Below are positions 25,853 to 34,809 of a stretch of DNA of 64,000 bases, piece by piece (within the stretch, counting starts at the first letter, position 1; the number at the start of each line of letters is the position of its first letter). The stretch comes from Alphaproteobacteria bacterium 46_93_T64. Its GTDB lineage: Bacteria > Pseudomonadota > Alphaproteobacteria > Sneathiellales > Sneathiellaceae. A program made the position numbers and the translations under genes. The notes under the pieces were generated by a model, which saw nothing but the letters and a program-made list of their open reading frames with translations, had not been told where the DNA came from and did no database searches. The DNA lies in NCBI GenBank assembly GCA_002163135.1, contig MAAN01000036.1, forward strand, positions 62,001 to 126,000, written 5' to 3'.

Positions 25853-26653
25853 TCATTTTACGACATAATCTCTTGAAAATTCGGGTCTAATTTTTTTTAT
25901 CATTAAGGTTTCAAATAATTTTGGCGACAGCTTGTTTATCCAATAGGATAATTTTGACACTCGACCAATGGTCAGAAATCGACGCTTAGTTTTAATACCG
26001 GTTAGAATTTCTGCAGCAACAAAATCGGGACTTAATGGCTTCCCTGCAGTTTGGGTGGCAGATCCCGGCCTGGCTGTCGCCCCCTCTTTCTCACCGTCAT
26101 TTTGTTGAGATGCGATAAAGGATGGACATACCGTCAACACATGGACGCCCGTCTCCGCTATCTCCGATCTCAAACTATCGAAGAAGCCCTGCATTGCGTG
26201 CTTGCTGGCGCTATAACCGCTTCGCCCATAAAGAGGGGAAAATCCTGCAACGCTTGAAATTGCAACGACAGTCCCGCTCCGCTCCATAATTGATGGAAGG
26301 GCTGCGGACGTCATATTGACAGCACCAAAGAAGTTAACCTCCATCACCTTTTGAATTGTTTGAGGTTTCATATCCTGAAACTTGCTGAAGTGGGTTATGC
26401 CTGCGTTATTAACAAGAATATCAATGTCTCCAACCTGTGTGGCCACGTCCAAACACTTCGCCTCGTCCGTGATGTCACATTGGAATGTGAGCAAGCCTTG
26501 AGGGGCCTTCTGAACCAGTTCATCAAGCCCGCTCAGGTCCAGATCAATGGCGGCCACACGGGCACCTGCATTTATCAATAACAGACAAAGGGCTTGGCCT
26601 AATCCGCCTCCAGCGCCGGTTACGAGAACAGTTTTCCCCTGAAAGATCATCAA
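25853..26653 (-). CDS. Short-chain dehydrogenase/reductase
   Basis: 266 aa classical SDR: nucleotide motif TGAGGGLGQA, NNAG at about residue 88, Ser in ISSVAG and the catalytic YSASK. The long C-terminal tail (about residues 215-266, KRRFLTIGRVSKLSYWINKL and beyond) is typical of SDRs acting on lipids or bulky alcohols. Last gene of the leftward 26-32 kb operon. A hydroxysteroid- or terpenoid-type substrate is possible given the bile-acid-type symporter upstream, but this is inferred. Confidence 0.82.
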   Translation of the reverse strand: MMIFQGKTVLVTGAGGGLGQALCLLLINAGARVAAIDLDLSGLDELVQKAPQGLLTFQCDITDEAKCLDVATQVGDIDILVNNAGITHFSKFQDMKPQTIQKVMEVNFFGAVNMTSAALPSIMERSGTVVAISSVAGFSPLYGRSGYSASKHAMQGFFDSLRSEIAETGVHVLTVCPSFIASQQNDGEKEGATARPGSATQTAGKPLSPDFVAAEILTGIKTKRRFLTIGRVSKLSYWINKLSPKLFETLMIKKIRPEFSRDYVVK

Positions 26654-26661
26654 GACTTCCT

Positions 26662-27858
26662 TTACATAGCTCGATTGTACGAACGAATGACGTTCAGCTT
26701 ACCCATACTAATAACTGCCGCAGTTACGATCAGCATTCCACATATAAGGAGCCCCCATACGACCCCTAAATATTCCGACAAGATACCAGCCCCCAGCCCT
26801 GATAATGCCGGTGTGATCTGGCTGGTGATGGTGTACATGCCCATGACTCGCCCCCTCACTCCGGCTCCGGCTTCGGCTTGCAGGCCAGCGACGATCAAGC
26901 TCACAATCATGCCTCCTATAATTCCGGAAAACAGCAAAACCAATCCGGAAGTGATGGGTGTCGTAATCTGAGAGATCGCAACAATAGATGCACCGGCAAT
27001 CATCGTACCGATGAGGATGGTCATGCCGTCGTGAACCCGGCGTTTCAAAATCATACAAAGCACGCCACCAATAATCAGAGCCAACGCTAAAACGCCAAGA
27101 TAAGATCCACGTTCAATTTCATTTAAACTAAGCTCGGAGCTCGCTATACGGGGTAAAAGTACCTGCATGGGACCCATGAGCATGTAGGCAAGTACGGAGG
27201 CTAACAGAAGCTGAGACAAAATCGGTTTCGCCGCAACAGCATGTAGTCCTTCACGAATTTCAGCACTCACCTTCATCCGGACTTTGTCACTGCCTTGAGT
27301 AGGTACAAAAAACACCAGAATTGTTGCCAGAAAAAATCCAATAAATATTGAAATAAAGACACCCGACCATCCGAAACCCGAATGAGTATAAGCAATAAGG
27401 AGAGGCCCAAGGCCAAAGCCGACCATAGACAGAAGGTTCAGCAAAATTGTTGCGCCATGCAGAGATTTTTCCGGAACGATTTGCGCTAATGTTGCAAAAC
27501 GTGCGGGCGCAATAAAAGACCAGCTACAGCCAGCAAGAAAAGCGCCGATGATAATCATCGATGCTTTCATCATCATATCACTAGCCAAATAATTGCCAAA
27601 AAAAAGAACTAGGGCACACAGCATAAAGGTAATCTGACTGAAAAGTATGAGCCGACCCGGCGCAAGGCGATCACAAAGAACACCGGCATACCATCCCAAT
27701 ATAATCGGCGGGCCAAAACACAAGCCGAACCCAACACCTGAAATCAGATCTGAGTTCAGTATGTCTTGGGAATACATAATCACAGAATAATTTACAGAAT
27801 GACCGCAAAGAAAAGCCAGAAAGCTCGACACATAAAAAAGAAAAGCTCTGACAGTCAT
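26662..27858 (-). CDS. Major facilitator superfamily transporter
   Basis: 398 aa from ATG 27858, whose ATG overlaps the stop of the symporter gene (ATGA). About 12 transmembrane segments can be traced. The intracellular loops have basic residues (RLAPGR; VRGRVMG). A longer frame from 27951 lies inside the symporter gene and is not used. Likely exporter or importer of the compound handled by the operon. Substrate unknown. Confidence 0.82.
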   Translation of the reverse strand: MTVRAFLFYVSSFLAFLCGHSVNYSVIMYSQDILNSDLISGVGFGLCFGPPIILGWYAGVLCDRLAPGRLILFSQITFMLCALVLFFGNYLASDMMMKASMIIIGAFLAGCSWSFIAPARFATLAQIVPEKSLHGATILLNLLSMVGFGLGPLLIAYTHSGFGWSGVFISIFIGFFLATILVFFVPTQGSDKVRMKVSAEIREGLHAVAAKPILSQLLLASVLAYMLMGPMQVLLPRIASSELSLNEIERGSYLGVLALALIIGGVLCMILKRRVHDGMTILIGTMIAGASIVAISQITTPITSGLVLLFSGIIGGMIVSLIVAGLQAEAGAGVRGRVMGMYTITSQITPALSGLGAGILSEYLGVVWGLLICGMLIVTAAVISMGKLNVIRSYNRAM

Positions 27859-28784
27859 GAATTGGGTCCAAAGACCAGGGGGTCTTCGACATCGTCTTTT
27901 GCAAACAACCGAACACCCAATGATATCAGCAAGCCAGACACGATGTGCCACGTACCCCAGAAGGCCGCGATCAGTGCCATTCCAGCCTGTCCATCAAATT
28001 GGGAAAAGATAATGGCGATAGCCAACGACGAATTTTGTATACCAACTTCGATAGTTACAGCCCGGGTATCGCGCCCTTTCAATTTCGCAAATTTAGCAGT
28101 TCCGAAACCCAACGCCAAAGCGATGCCATTGTGAATAAGCACACACGTAAATAATAAGACGAAATACTGGGTGAAGGCATCCAAGTTTTTGAAAACCGCC
28201 ACCCCGATAAAGACAAAGAGTACGACTACAGATACCCGACTCAAACCCTTATGGAGCTTCTGAGCTATTGTTGGAAATTTGTTAGCGACAATCTGCCCAA
28301 GAACCAAAGGCAAGGCCAACACGATAATCAAGGATTTAAAGATATCCAGACCGCTAACGTCAATTGCCCGCATTAATTCGGAGGATTCAGCATTGAAACT
28401 CGCCCAGAAAGCAAAATTGATGGGCATCATGAAAATTGCGATCAGACTGGAAAAGGCAGTCATGCTGATCGACAGAGCCACATTCCCGCGCGCCATATAG
28501 GTAATGAAGTTTGAAACGGCACCACCTGGGCAGGCCGCAACCAATATCATGCCGAGCTCTATCCCCACCGGTAGGTCAACCAACAGGGTCAAGACACACG
28601 TCACCGCAGGCAAAAGGAGAAACTGAGCGACCAGGCCAGCTACCGGGGCTTTAGGTTGACGAAAGACTCGTTTGAAATCTTCCACGCGTATGTCCAGCGC
28701 CAAGCCAAACACCATCACCGCCAACACTAAATTGAGGGTTATTTGCTGCCCCTGATCGTAGTCAATTTCGGCAAGTTCAATCAT
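27855..28784 (-). CDS. Bile acid:sodium symporter-family (BASS) transporter
   Basis: 309 aa with about ten transmembrane segments. The family cues are LVAACPGGAVSNFITYMARGNVALS in the first repeat and TRAVTIEVGIQNSSLAIAI in the second, which form the crossover and sodium sites. Bacterial BASS members carry bile acids, pantoate, pyruvate or other organic acids. Its place next to an SDR, an MFS and a 3-beta-HSD-like epimerase would suit an acidic terpenoid or steroid, but specificity is not determinable. Confidence 0.85.
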   Translation of the reverse strand: MIELAEIDYDQGQQITLNLVLAVMVFGLALDIRVEDFKRVFRQPKAPVAGLVAQFLLLPAVTCVLTLLVDLPVGIELGMILVAACPGGAVSNFITYMARGNVALSISMTAFSSLIAIFMMPINFAFWASFNAESSELMRAIDVSGLDIFKSLIIVLALPLVLGQIVANKFPTIAQKLHKGLSRVSVVVLFVFIGVAVFKNLDAFTQYFVLLFTCVLIHNGIALALGFGTAKFAKLKGRDTRAVTIEVGIQNSSLAIAIIFSQFDGQAGMALIAAFWGTWHIVSGLLISLGVRLFAKDDVEDPLVFGPNS

Positions 28785-28787
28785 AGC

Positions 28788-30536
28788 TTACTCTCCCGTT
28801 TCGATACGAATGATTGTGGGCTGTCCATCTTCAATGTGCCAAGCAGGGAAACTGCCGTTTGACGTGTAGATAAACCCATCTTCGGCAATATCCACATCTC
28901 GGGTAAAGGTACGGCGGCGCGGCAATGGATAAATCTTCCATTTTTCAGACGCGATCTCGAAACGGATCATGGTATCCGACGCTGTCCCATTAATCCAAAC
29001 TACGCCCCTATCACGATCCACATTCAGCGAATAGGGAGTTTCACTCCCCAGAGGTTCCGTCGGAAGATCGTATAGGGTGAACTTTTCGGATTTTGGTTCA
29101 AACTTTGCCAGTTTTCCTTCGGCAAAAACTGTTATCCACAAATTACCATCAGCATCTACTCTCATACGACGAGGGCTGACAAAAGGTGTTTTAAACAGAG
29201 TAACTTCATGGGTGTCTGGATTTACTCTTCCGATTTCGTCGCTATGAAGTCGTGTGAACCACACGTGGCCGTTCGGTGCTATATCGATACCATAGGGAAG
29301 CGGCAGACCACCTGATTGCGCGTCAATCGGCATTTTGTGAATGGGCACACCCCAGTTCGCCAACTTAAGCACAACCGGCAAGGCAAAAATCGTCACAGTT
29401 TCCTTCATCCCCCGCGTTGGAAGATCATAGAACCTGAAACTCTTGGATTTGCGGTCAAACATGGCGACCTGATTACTAACTGCCATGGTGAACCACACCC
29501 GATCCTTTTGGTCGATACGAACTGTATGAGGATAAAACCCATCGGGAAGATCATACAGGATGAACTCTTTCGTTTCCGGGGCAAATTCCACCAAACGACT
29601 GCTATCGGAGCCAGTCAAAAACAAATGCCCATCTATCGGGCTTTCATCAAGTGAATGCAATCCAACATAAGTACCGACACCCGGATAATTGCTCAACCGC
29701 CCCCCAATATTACCGCCTAGTTTGTCACCGGGGCGTTTGGGAATTTTGTGAGTTACGGTTTCATTGGTTTCTGGGTTCAGCTCGATCAAGTTATCCTGCA
29801 AATTGTCTCCCGCATAAACCAGACCACTGCTGGCCACAAATACATCATGCAATTGGGAAGAATTATCGCCCAGCGCCCATTCCTTGATCGTCGTCTTTTC
29901 AAGATGTGGCTGCCAAGGTTTAGTCGCTGGAACCAGTGACGGATTTGCGATCAGACGTTTGTGTTCTGCTTTTAACAATGCTGGAAGTTTTTCCTGAGCG
30001 CTAGAGCGCAGACGGGAGCCATAGCGTACCATGCGGTCGATTATTTTCTCCCACTCTTCTTCGGTGCGGTCAGCTTTGGTATGGGGAGTACCTTGCTGAT
30101 GACAAAAACCGCATTGAAGTCGGAAATGATCTTTAAGATTTTCGTCCCCTAGATCAATGGCAGACAACCAAGCGTTGGCGGGTGTGTTTTCCGCAAGGGC
30201 CGCGACATCGGTTTCTAGTTTAATGGTCAATGATATATGGGTTTTCGATGCCGAGAGCATTACATCTACATCGACAAATCCCGGTTTCCTCAGCCGTAAA
30301 TCCACGTCTATGTTGTCAGGAACATCCAGTACAGCGTTGCCGTCACCATCGGTGAAAACCGATATTTCAGGAAGAACCACGTGTTTACCGTCATTCTCCG
30401 GGATGGCTGTTACCATCACCAGTGATGCTGGCTTTCCCATGGCATCGGTAAGGGTAATCGTTTTTTCTTTGGCTTCAGCTGTAAATGCGATCAAAACAGA
30501 CGCGAAATAAGCCCCAACTAAAAATCTTTTTTTCAT
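28788..30536 (-). CDS. Streptogramin-lyase-like beta-propeller protein with a haem c-binding motif
   Basis: 582 aa exported protein (signal peptide VGAYFASVLIAFTAEA). After an N-terminal beta-sandwich-like region (about residues 25-120) there is a single CGFCH motif (residue ~142) in a cytochrome-c-like helical domain. From about residue 220 to the end, repeated Vgb/SMP-30-type blades follow (YGIDIAPNGHVWFTRLHSDEIG, RMRVDADGNLWITVFAEGKLA). It is translationally linked to the next gene by a 4-bp overlap. A virginiamycin-lyase label would go too far, because the haem motif suggests an electron-transfer or oxidative role. Confidence 0.72.
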   Translation of the reverse strand: MKKRFLVGAYFASVLIAFTAEAKEKTITLTDAMGKPASLVMVTAIPENDGKHVVLPEISVFTDGDGNAVLDVPDNIDVDLRLRKPGFVDVDVMLSASKTHISLTIKLETDVAALAENTPANAWLSAIDLGDENLKDHFRLQCGFCHQQGTPHTKADRTEEEWEKIIDRMVRYGSRLRSSAQEKLPALLKAEHKRLIANPSLVPATKPWQPHLEKTTIKEWALGDNSSQLHDVFVASSGLVYAGDNLQDNLIELNPETNETVTHKIPKRPGDKLGGNIGGRLSNYPGVGTYVGLHSLDESPIDGHLFLTGSDSSRLVEFAPETKEFILYDLPDGFYPHTVRIDQKDRVWFTMAVSNQVAMFDRKSKSFRFYDLPTRGMKETVTIFALPVVLKLANWGVPIHKMPIDAQSGGLPLPYGIDIAPNGHVWFTRLHSDEIGRVNPDTHEVTLFKTPFVSPRRMRVDADGNLWITVFAEGKLAKFEPKSEKFTLYDLPTEPLGSETPYSLNVDRDRGVVWINGTASDTMIRFEIASEKWKIYPLPRRRTFTRDVDIAEDGFIYTSNGSFPAWHIEDGQPTIIRIETGE

Positions 30537-30997
30537 TTTACTTCAAACTCCCAGCTAACGGTATCAAGCAGGCGATACTTGACCGTTGATTGACCCTGCC
30601 CTAATTGCATTCCTGTTTTGCGATCCAAGAGGGTTAGCTTGAAATCCGCCCTCAAGTTATTACTGCCGCAATCTTTTATGTAATCCACACTAATCCGATA
30701 AACGCCTATCTCAGCATTGGGGATATTCATTGTCTCTTCATACGGGGGGGACAGTGTCTCAACTGCTTGGCATCCTGTCATTGCCCCCATACGAACGCCG
30801 CTTCTGGCCTTACGATTTGCGAAATAGACGGTTTCGCCCGAAGGATCCGTCAGAAATAAATCCAGATCGACAGGCAAATCCCAGCTAAGCTGGACTGTCA
30901 TTTCCAAGCCTTGCCCATTTTCTATTGGAACAGGATCGGCCTTAACGGACGAGTTAAAACCAATCACCAACAAAAGGACAAAAAGCAATTTCTTCAC
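30533..30997 (-). CDS. Secreted YfaP-like (DUF2135-type) beta-sandwich protein
   Basis: 154 aa with a signal peptide (KKLLFVLLLVIGFNSSVKA before DPVPIENG). The segment LSWDLPVDLDLFLTDPSGETVYF is a motif I associate with DUF2135/YfaP-like domains. Two Cys (GCQAVE and KDCGSNN) may form a disulfide. It overlaps the epimerase gene by ATGA upstream and the propeller gene by ATGA downstream, so its stoichiometry is tied to these. Function unknown. Confidence 0.6.
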   Translation of the reverse strand: MKKLLFVLLLVIGFNSSVKADPVPIENGQGLEMTVQLSWDLPVDLDLFLTDPSGETVYFANRKARSGVRMGAMTGCQAVETLSPPYEETMNIPNAEIGVYRISVDYIKDCGSNNLRADFKLTLLDRKTGMQLGQGQSTVKYRLLDTVSWEFEVK

Positions 30998-31962
30998 TTT
31001 TTCGCTCCTCCAAATCGTGCTTGGCGGAACAATTCAAAGGCTTCCCGTGTTGTTTTTTGTAAAGAAATTCCAAAATCATTCTTCAGACTTGAATTATCCA
31101 GCACCGGACGATATTGAAGAAATTTCACATGTTCAGGTCCCAGTTTTCCCAACCCCAATGACCGGACAAGACCGAGTGCTCCGCCAACTAATCCGGCTGG
31201 CAACGGCACATAAGGTTTTCCCAGCACTTTGGCAATTTCTCGCATGGGCATCGCCCCATCGCCGGCAAGGTTATAAATTCCTTCTTTCCTCTCCAGAATG
31301 CCTTTAACCATGCAAGACACTACATCCCTGTCCCATATGAAGACGAAAGAGCAATCTGAACCGGCAATACCAAGAATAAAAGGACGTTCAAAAATCGCCG
31401 TAATCTGGTTAGTTACATTTTCGCCAATAACCGAACCTGGTCGAAAAACGAGCTGTTTTAGTTGCGGATGTTTTTCTCGGTACTCAGCCAGTAATTCCTC
31501 AACCATGCGTTTGTGCCGCGAATAAGCAAAATCCTCATTGCCCCGCAAGGGGTCTGTTTCGCACAACCAATCGGGACTGTCAGCGTGATAGCCATAAGCG
31601 GCCCCGCTGCTGGTCACCACAATTTGCTCCACATTCGCAGCTAAGCAGCTATCGAGCACGTTTTTTGTTCCCAAAACATCGACGGAATATTCAAACTCAG
31701 GGTCCCCACCTGCACTCACAATGGATGCCAGATGAACGACCGCTTGGGGGCGTACGCGCTCCACCACCGCTTTAAACGCCGGGCTTCGAATATCTGCGGT
31801 TTCATACTCGACATGGGGTAGCCGATCTACGATTGGCAATTCGTAGATATCACAGGCAACGATCCGAATACTCCCATTCCCTTCCGCACTCAATCGTTTG
31901 CAGAGTTCCCGCCCAATATACCCACAGCCACCAGTGATCAGAATTGTTTTCATTTGGCTCAC
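30994..31962 (-). CDS. NAD-dependent epimerase/dehydratase (extended SDR, 3-beta-HSD-like)
   Basis: 322 aa. The N-terminal motif is ITGGCGYIGRELC and the catalytic centre is near residues 120-165 (TSSGAAYGYH, then YSRHK). Extended SDRs of this size act on nucleotide sugars, sterols or dihydroflavonol-like substrates. First gene of the leftward operon that ends with the SDR at 25853. The divergent AraC-type gene starts 110 bp away and probably controls it. Confidence 0.8.
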   Translation of the reverse strand: MSQMKTILITGGCGYIGRELCKRLSAEGNGSIRIVACDIYELPIVDRLPHVEYETADIRSPAFKAVVERVRPQAVVHLASIVSAGGDPEFEYSVDVLGTKNVLDSCLAANVEQIVVTSSGAAYGYHADSPDWLCETDPLRGNEDFAYSRHKRMVEELLAEYREKHPQLKQLVFRPGSVIGENVTNQITAIFERPFILGIAGSDCSFVFIWDRDVVSCMVKGILERKEGIYNLAGDGAMPMREIAKVLGKPYVPLPAGLVGGALGLVRSLGLGKLGPEHVKFLQYRPVLDNSSLKNDFGISLQKTTREAFELFRQARFGGAKK

Positions 31963-32072
31963 TTCAATAATGTAGTGCCTTCTCTTTTTTGTTTCGTTTC
32001 AGAAGGTCCTCTCGTATTCTTCTATCTTGAGGGAATATCTCTCATACGTCATTAACCAAGAGCGACAAACTA

Positions 32073-33107
32073 TTGACCAAAAGTCTCACTCAAAAAACCG
32101 TATCTGCCAGTTACATTGATACACTTCTGGATGCTTTTGCCAGCAAGGGCAGTGGTGGCGTTGCACTTGACCGTGCATTTTTGCTTAAAAAATCTGGAAT
32201 AGATCAAAACAATCTCAGTGATCCGGATGCCCGCCTACCGGTAGAAATTGTGACAAAGATATGGGAAACTGCAAAGGACGCTACTAACAATCCACTAATA
32301 GGCTTGCAGGTCGGAGAACATATCCGCCCTGGATCATTTAGTGTTTTAGGCCACCTTTTGATGACCTGCGCCACCTTGCGTGATGCACTTGAGCAAGCTT
32401 CCCGTTTTGCCGCTTTGGTAGGTGATAGCGGCAATTTTGACGTTTTATTTAACGGATCAGGCGCGGAATTAATCTACGATCTGTCTGAACATGACATTCC
32501 TTGCCGTAGAGAACGGATTGAAGCGATAATTGCCAGCTTGGTTGGTTTTTCGCGCTGGATCACTGGAGTTGATATTTTACCAACACGGATCACGTTTCGT
32601 CATTCGGTTCCAGACGAAATTCAAGCTTACATTACATTTTTCAAAGTTACTCCGGTATTTGGCGCTTCAACCAACAGCGTGTTTATCGACAAAAAATCCC
32701 TCGACCTTCCCTTGCAGCAGGCCAACCCAACCTTAGCCATATTACTCGATAGTCATGCAGAGAAAATCCTTGCACGCCTCACTGAAACTAATCCGTTCCT
32801 ACTGCAATTACGCCAGACAGTTCTTAAAAACCTACCCCATGGCACTCCCGAACTTGAACAAACAGCTCAACTTTTGGGCACTACAGAAAGGTCTCTTCAG
32901 CGTAAGCTGACCGAAATGAACACCAGTTATCAAGAACAACTCAATAGCCTTCGCAAAGAAGCAGCCATTGCGTATCTACAAGCTGGAGAATATCCCCAAA
33001 GCGAAATCGCCTACCTATTAGGTTTTTCCGATCCAGCGAGCTTCAATCGAGCCTTCAAGAGATGGACTGGTATGCCGCCCGGCAGGTGGATGATCAAAGA
33101 TAAGTAG
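32073..33107 (+). CDS. AraC-family transcriptional regulator
   Basis: 344 aa. An N-terminal arabinose-binding-like/OruR-type ligand domain (about residues 20-200) is followed by a C-terminal AraC/XylS double helix-turn-helix (LEQTAQLLGTTERSLQRKL; AYLLGFSDPASFNRAFKRWTG). The likely start is TTG 32073. The gene is divergent from the 31962-25853 operon, with the thiolase gene next downstream. It probably activates one or both in response to the degraded compound. Confidence 0.86.
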   Translation: MTKSLTQKTVSASYIDTLLDAFASKGSGGVALDRAFLLKKSGIDQNNLSDPDARLPVEIVTKIWETAKDATNNPLIGLQVGEHIRPGSFSVLGHLLMTCATLRDALEQASRFAALVGDSGNFDVLFNGSGAELIYDLSEHDIPCRRERIEAIIASLVGFSRWITGVDILPTRITFRHSVPDEIQAYITFFKVTPVFGASTNSVFIDKKSLDLPLQQANPTLAILLDSHAEKILARLTETNPFLLQLRQTVLKNLPHGTPELEQTAQLLGTTERSLQRKLTEMNTSYQEQLNSLRKEAAIAYLQAGEYPQSEIAYLLGFSDPASFNRAFKRWTGMPPGRWMIKDK

Positions 33108-33233
33108 TAGACGGCTGTAATCCCCTAATTAGAATTTTGCCCAAATAGTATTTAGCTAAAATATATTGATGCTCTTAAGACAGCCGTTAATGTGCTAGAA
33201 ATTTTCTGTGAACTATAAAAATAAGGAATAAAA

Positions 33234-34445
33234 ATGTTTGAAGATGTTGTCATTTGCGAGCCAGTCAGAACTCCAGTCGGTCGATTTGGCGGTCAGTTTA
33301 AAGACCTGCATGCACAAGAACTAGGGCGCACAGTCATAAGTGGATTACTTTCTCGGTGTGATGGCCTTGCAGAACGTGTTGAAGATATAATATTCGCTCA
33401 ATGTTATCCCACAATGGATGCTCCTGCTATTGGTCGTGTCGTCGGTCTCGACGCAGGATTGCCGATAGGAATTGGCGGCTACCAGCTTGATCGCCGGTGT
33501 GGCTCAGGACTACAAGCCGTCATCAATGCGGTTATGCAAGTTGCAACAGGTGGATCCTCCTTGATTATTGCAGGCGGTGCGGAATCTATGTCCAATGCCC
33601 CTTTCTATTCGACGTCCGGCAGATGGGGTATCAAGGGATCCTCCTTGGAATTTCACGATGCGCTTGCACGTGGGAGAATTACAGCTGGCGGCTTAAACTT
33701 TCCAGTTCCGGGCGGTATGTTGGAGACAGCGGAAAATTTACGAGCAAGTCACAGTATCTCTCGAGAAGAGCAAGATATTTTCGCTGTGGAATCTCATCGC
33801 CGCGCCATAGCTGCACAGAGTGAGGGTCGTTTCGATGAAGAAATCATCCCAGTCACTGTATTAGGGCGCAAAGAAGATCGTATTTTCACCAAAGATGAAC
33901 ATCCCCGCCCTGAAGCCAACGTCGAGGGGTTAGCTAAATTAAGGCCAATCCTTGGAAAGAATGATCCAACGTCAACCGTCACTGCTGGAAATGCCAGTGG
34001 GCAAAATGATGGTGCATCCGCCTGCATAGTTACAACGAAAGCAATCGCCAATGAACTCGGCCTGAAAGCATATGGCAGGATGGTAAGCTGGGCCGTCGCT
34101 GGTGTTGGACCCGAAATAATGGGTATTGGCCCCGTGCCTGCAACTGCTAAAGCTCTTGAGAGGGCTGGTCTTTCACTAAAGGATATTGACCTAATTGAAC
34201 TCAACGAAGCTTTTGCTGCTCAAGTTCTCGCTTGTACGAAAGACTGGGGTTTCGACAAATCTGATTTCGACCGAACTAACGTAAATGGGTCCGGGATATC
34301 TCTTGGCCATCCAGTTGGTGCGACGGGTGGACGTATCCTTGCGACCCTTCTTAGAGAAATGGGCAGGCGAGATGTTAAATACGGATTGGAGACAATGTGC
34401 ATCGGTGGCGGACAAGGTCTGGCTGCTATTTTTGAGCGAGTTTAG
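33234..34445 (+). CDS. Acetyl-CoA C-acetyltransferase (thiolase)
   Basis: 403 aa. The nucleophilic Cys is in LDRRCGSGLQAV (about residue 90). The other catalytic parts are NEAFAAQ, His in GHPVGATGGR and the C-terminal Cys in MCIGGGQG. The gene has an AAGGAA ribosome-binding site before ATG 33234. Degradative thiolases finish beta-oxidation-like cycles, and the AlkB-like hydroxylase 365 bp downstream fits a hydrocarbon or terpenoid degradation context. A biosynthetic acetoacetyl-CoA role is the alternative. Confidence 0.9.
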   Translation: MFEDVVICEPVRTPVGRFGGQFKDLHAQELGRTVISGLLSRCDGLAERVEDIIFAQCYPTMDAPAIGRVVGLDAGLPIGIGGYQLDRRCGSGLQAVINAVMQVATGGSSLIIAGGAESMSNAPFYSTSGRWGIKGSSLEFHDALARGRITAGGLNFPVPGGMLETAENLRASHSISREEQDIFAVESHRRAIAAQSEGRFDEEIIPVTVLGRKEDRIFTKDEHPRPEANVEGLAKLRPILGKNDPTSTVTAGNASGQNDGASACIVTTKAIANELGLKAYGRMVSWAVAGVGPEIMGIGPVPATAKALERAGLSLKDIDLIELNEAFAAQVLACTKDWGFDKSDFDRTNVNGSGISLGHPVGATGGRILATLLREMGRRDVKYGLETMCIGGGQGLAAIFERV

Positions 34446-34480
34446 CGTTGTAAGGACTACGTAGTTATTTATGTAAAGGG

Positions 34481-34530
34481 CGTTGCTCTCCAATAGCAGA
34501 GGTCACACGTTTGAATCGTGTCGGGTACGC
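34481..34530 (+). tRNA. tRNA-like 3' half (Trp-type anticodon arm), likely remnant
   Basis: TTGCT and AGCAG can pair around a 7-nt loop CTCCAAT (anticodon position CCA). A variable region AGGTC follows, then a T-arm with perfect ACACG/CGTGT pairing around TTTGAAT, and a 3' acceptor-like CGGGTAC. I cannot find a matching 5' acceptor strand or D-arm in the ~36 bases between here and the thiolase stop, so this is probably a 3' fragment such as an integrated tRNA end, not a working gene. Confidence 0.35.
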
Positions 34531-34565
34531 GATATTCTTCAATAATTTAGATGATCACACCAGAA

Positions 34566-34614
34566 ATTAGATGTCGCTCAAGGCACCGACATGGCACCTT
34601 GAGCGACATCTAAT
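34566..34614. repeat. Long perfect inverted repeat (18-bp arms)
   Basis: ATTAGATGTCGCTCAAGG (34566-34583) and its exact complement (34597-34614) enclose a 13-nt loop. No T-run follows on either side, so it is not a standard terminator. It lies 36 bp after the tRNA-like remnant, which suggests a mobile-element end or recombination site. The remainder of 34446-34809 has no gene. Confidence 0.7.
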
Positions 34615-34809
34615 ATGCATTATTGATGCGTAAAACTCACCTCGGTGAACATCACTGAATTATCCGCCGCTAGTCTGGTACATTGGCCAAAATAGTATGC
34701 CTTCGCAAATATCGAATGGAAATTTCCGGTCTCAGGTATAAAGTAGTGTCCACGTCAACAAGTATCGCCCCCTATTTTGGAGGCAGTCAATTCAAGTTAG
34801 GCCTTATCC

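Noticed and set aside
28788-30536. Naming the propeller protein virginiamycin B lyase
   Set aside because: It has a haem c motif and a long N-terminal domain not found in Vgb, and the operon context does not suggest resistance.
34566-34614. Reading the 18-bp hairpin as a Rho-independent terminator
   Set aside because: No T-run follows on either strand.
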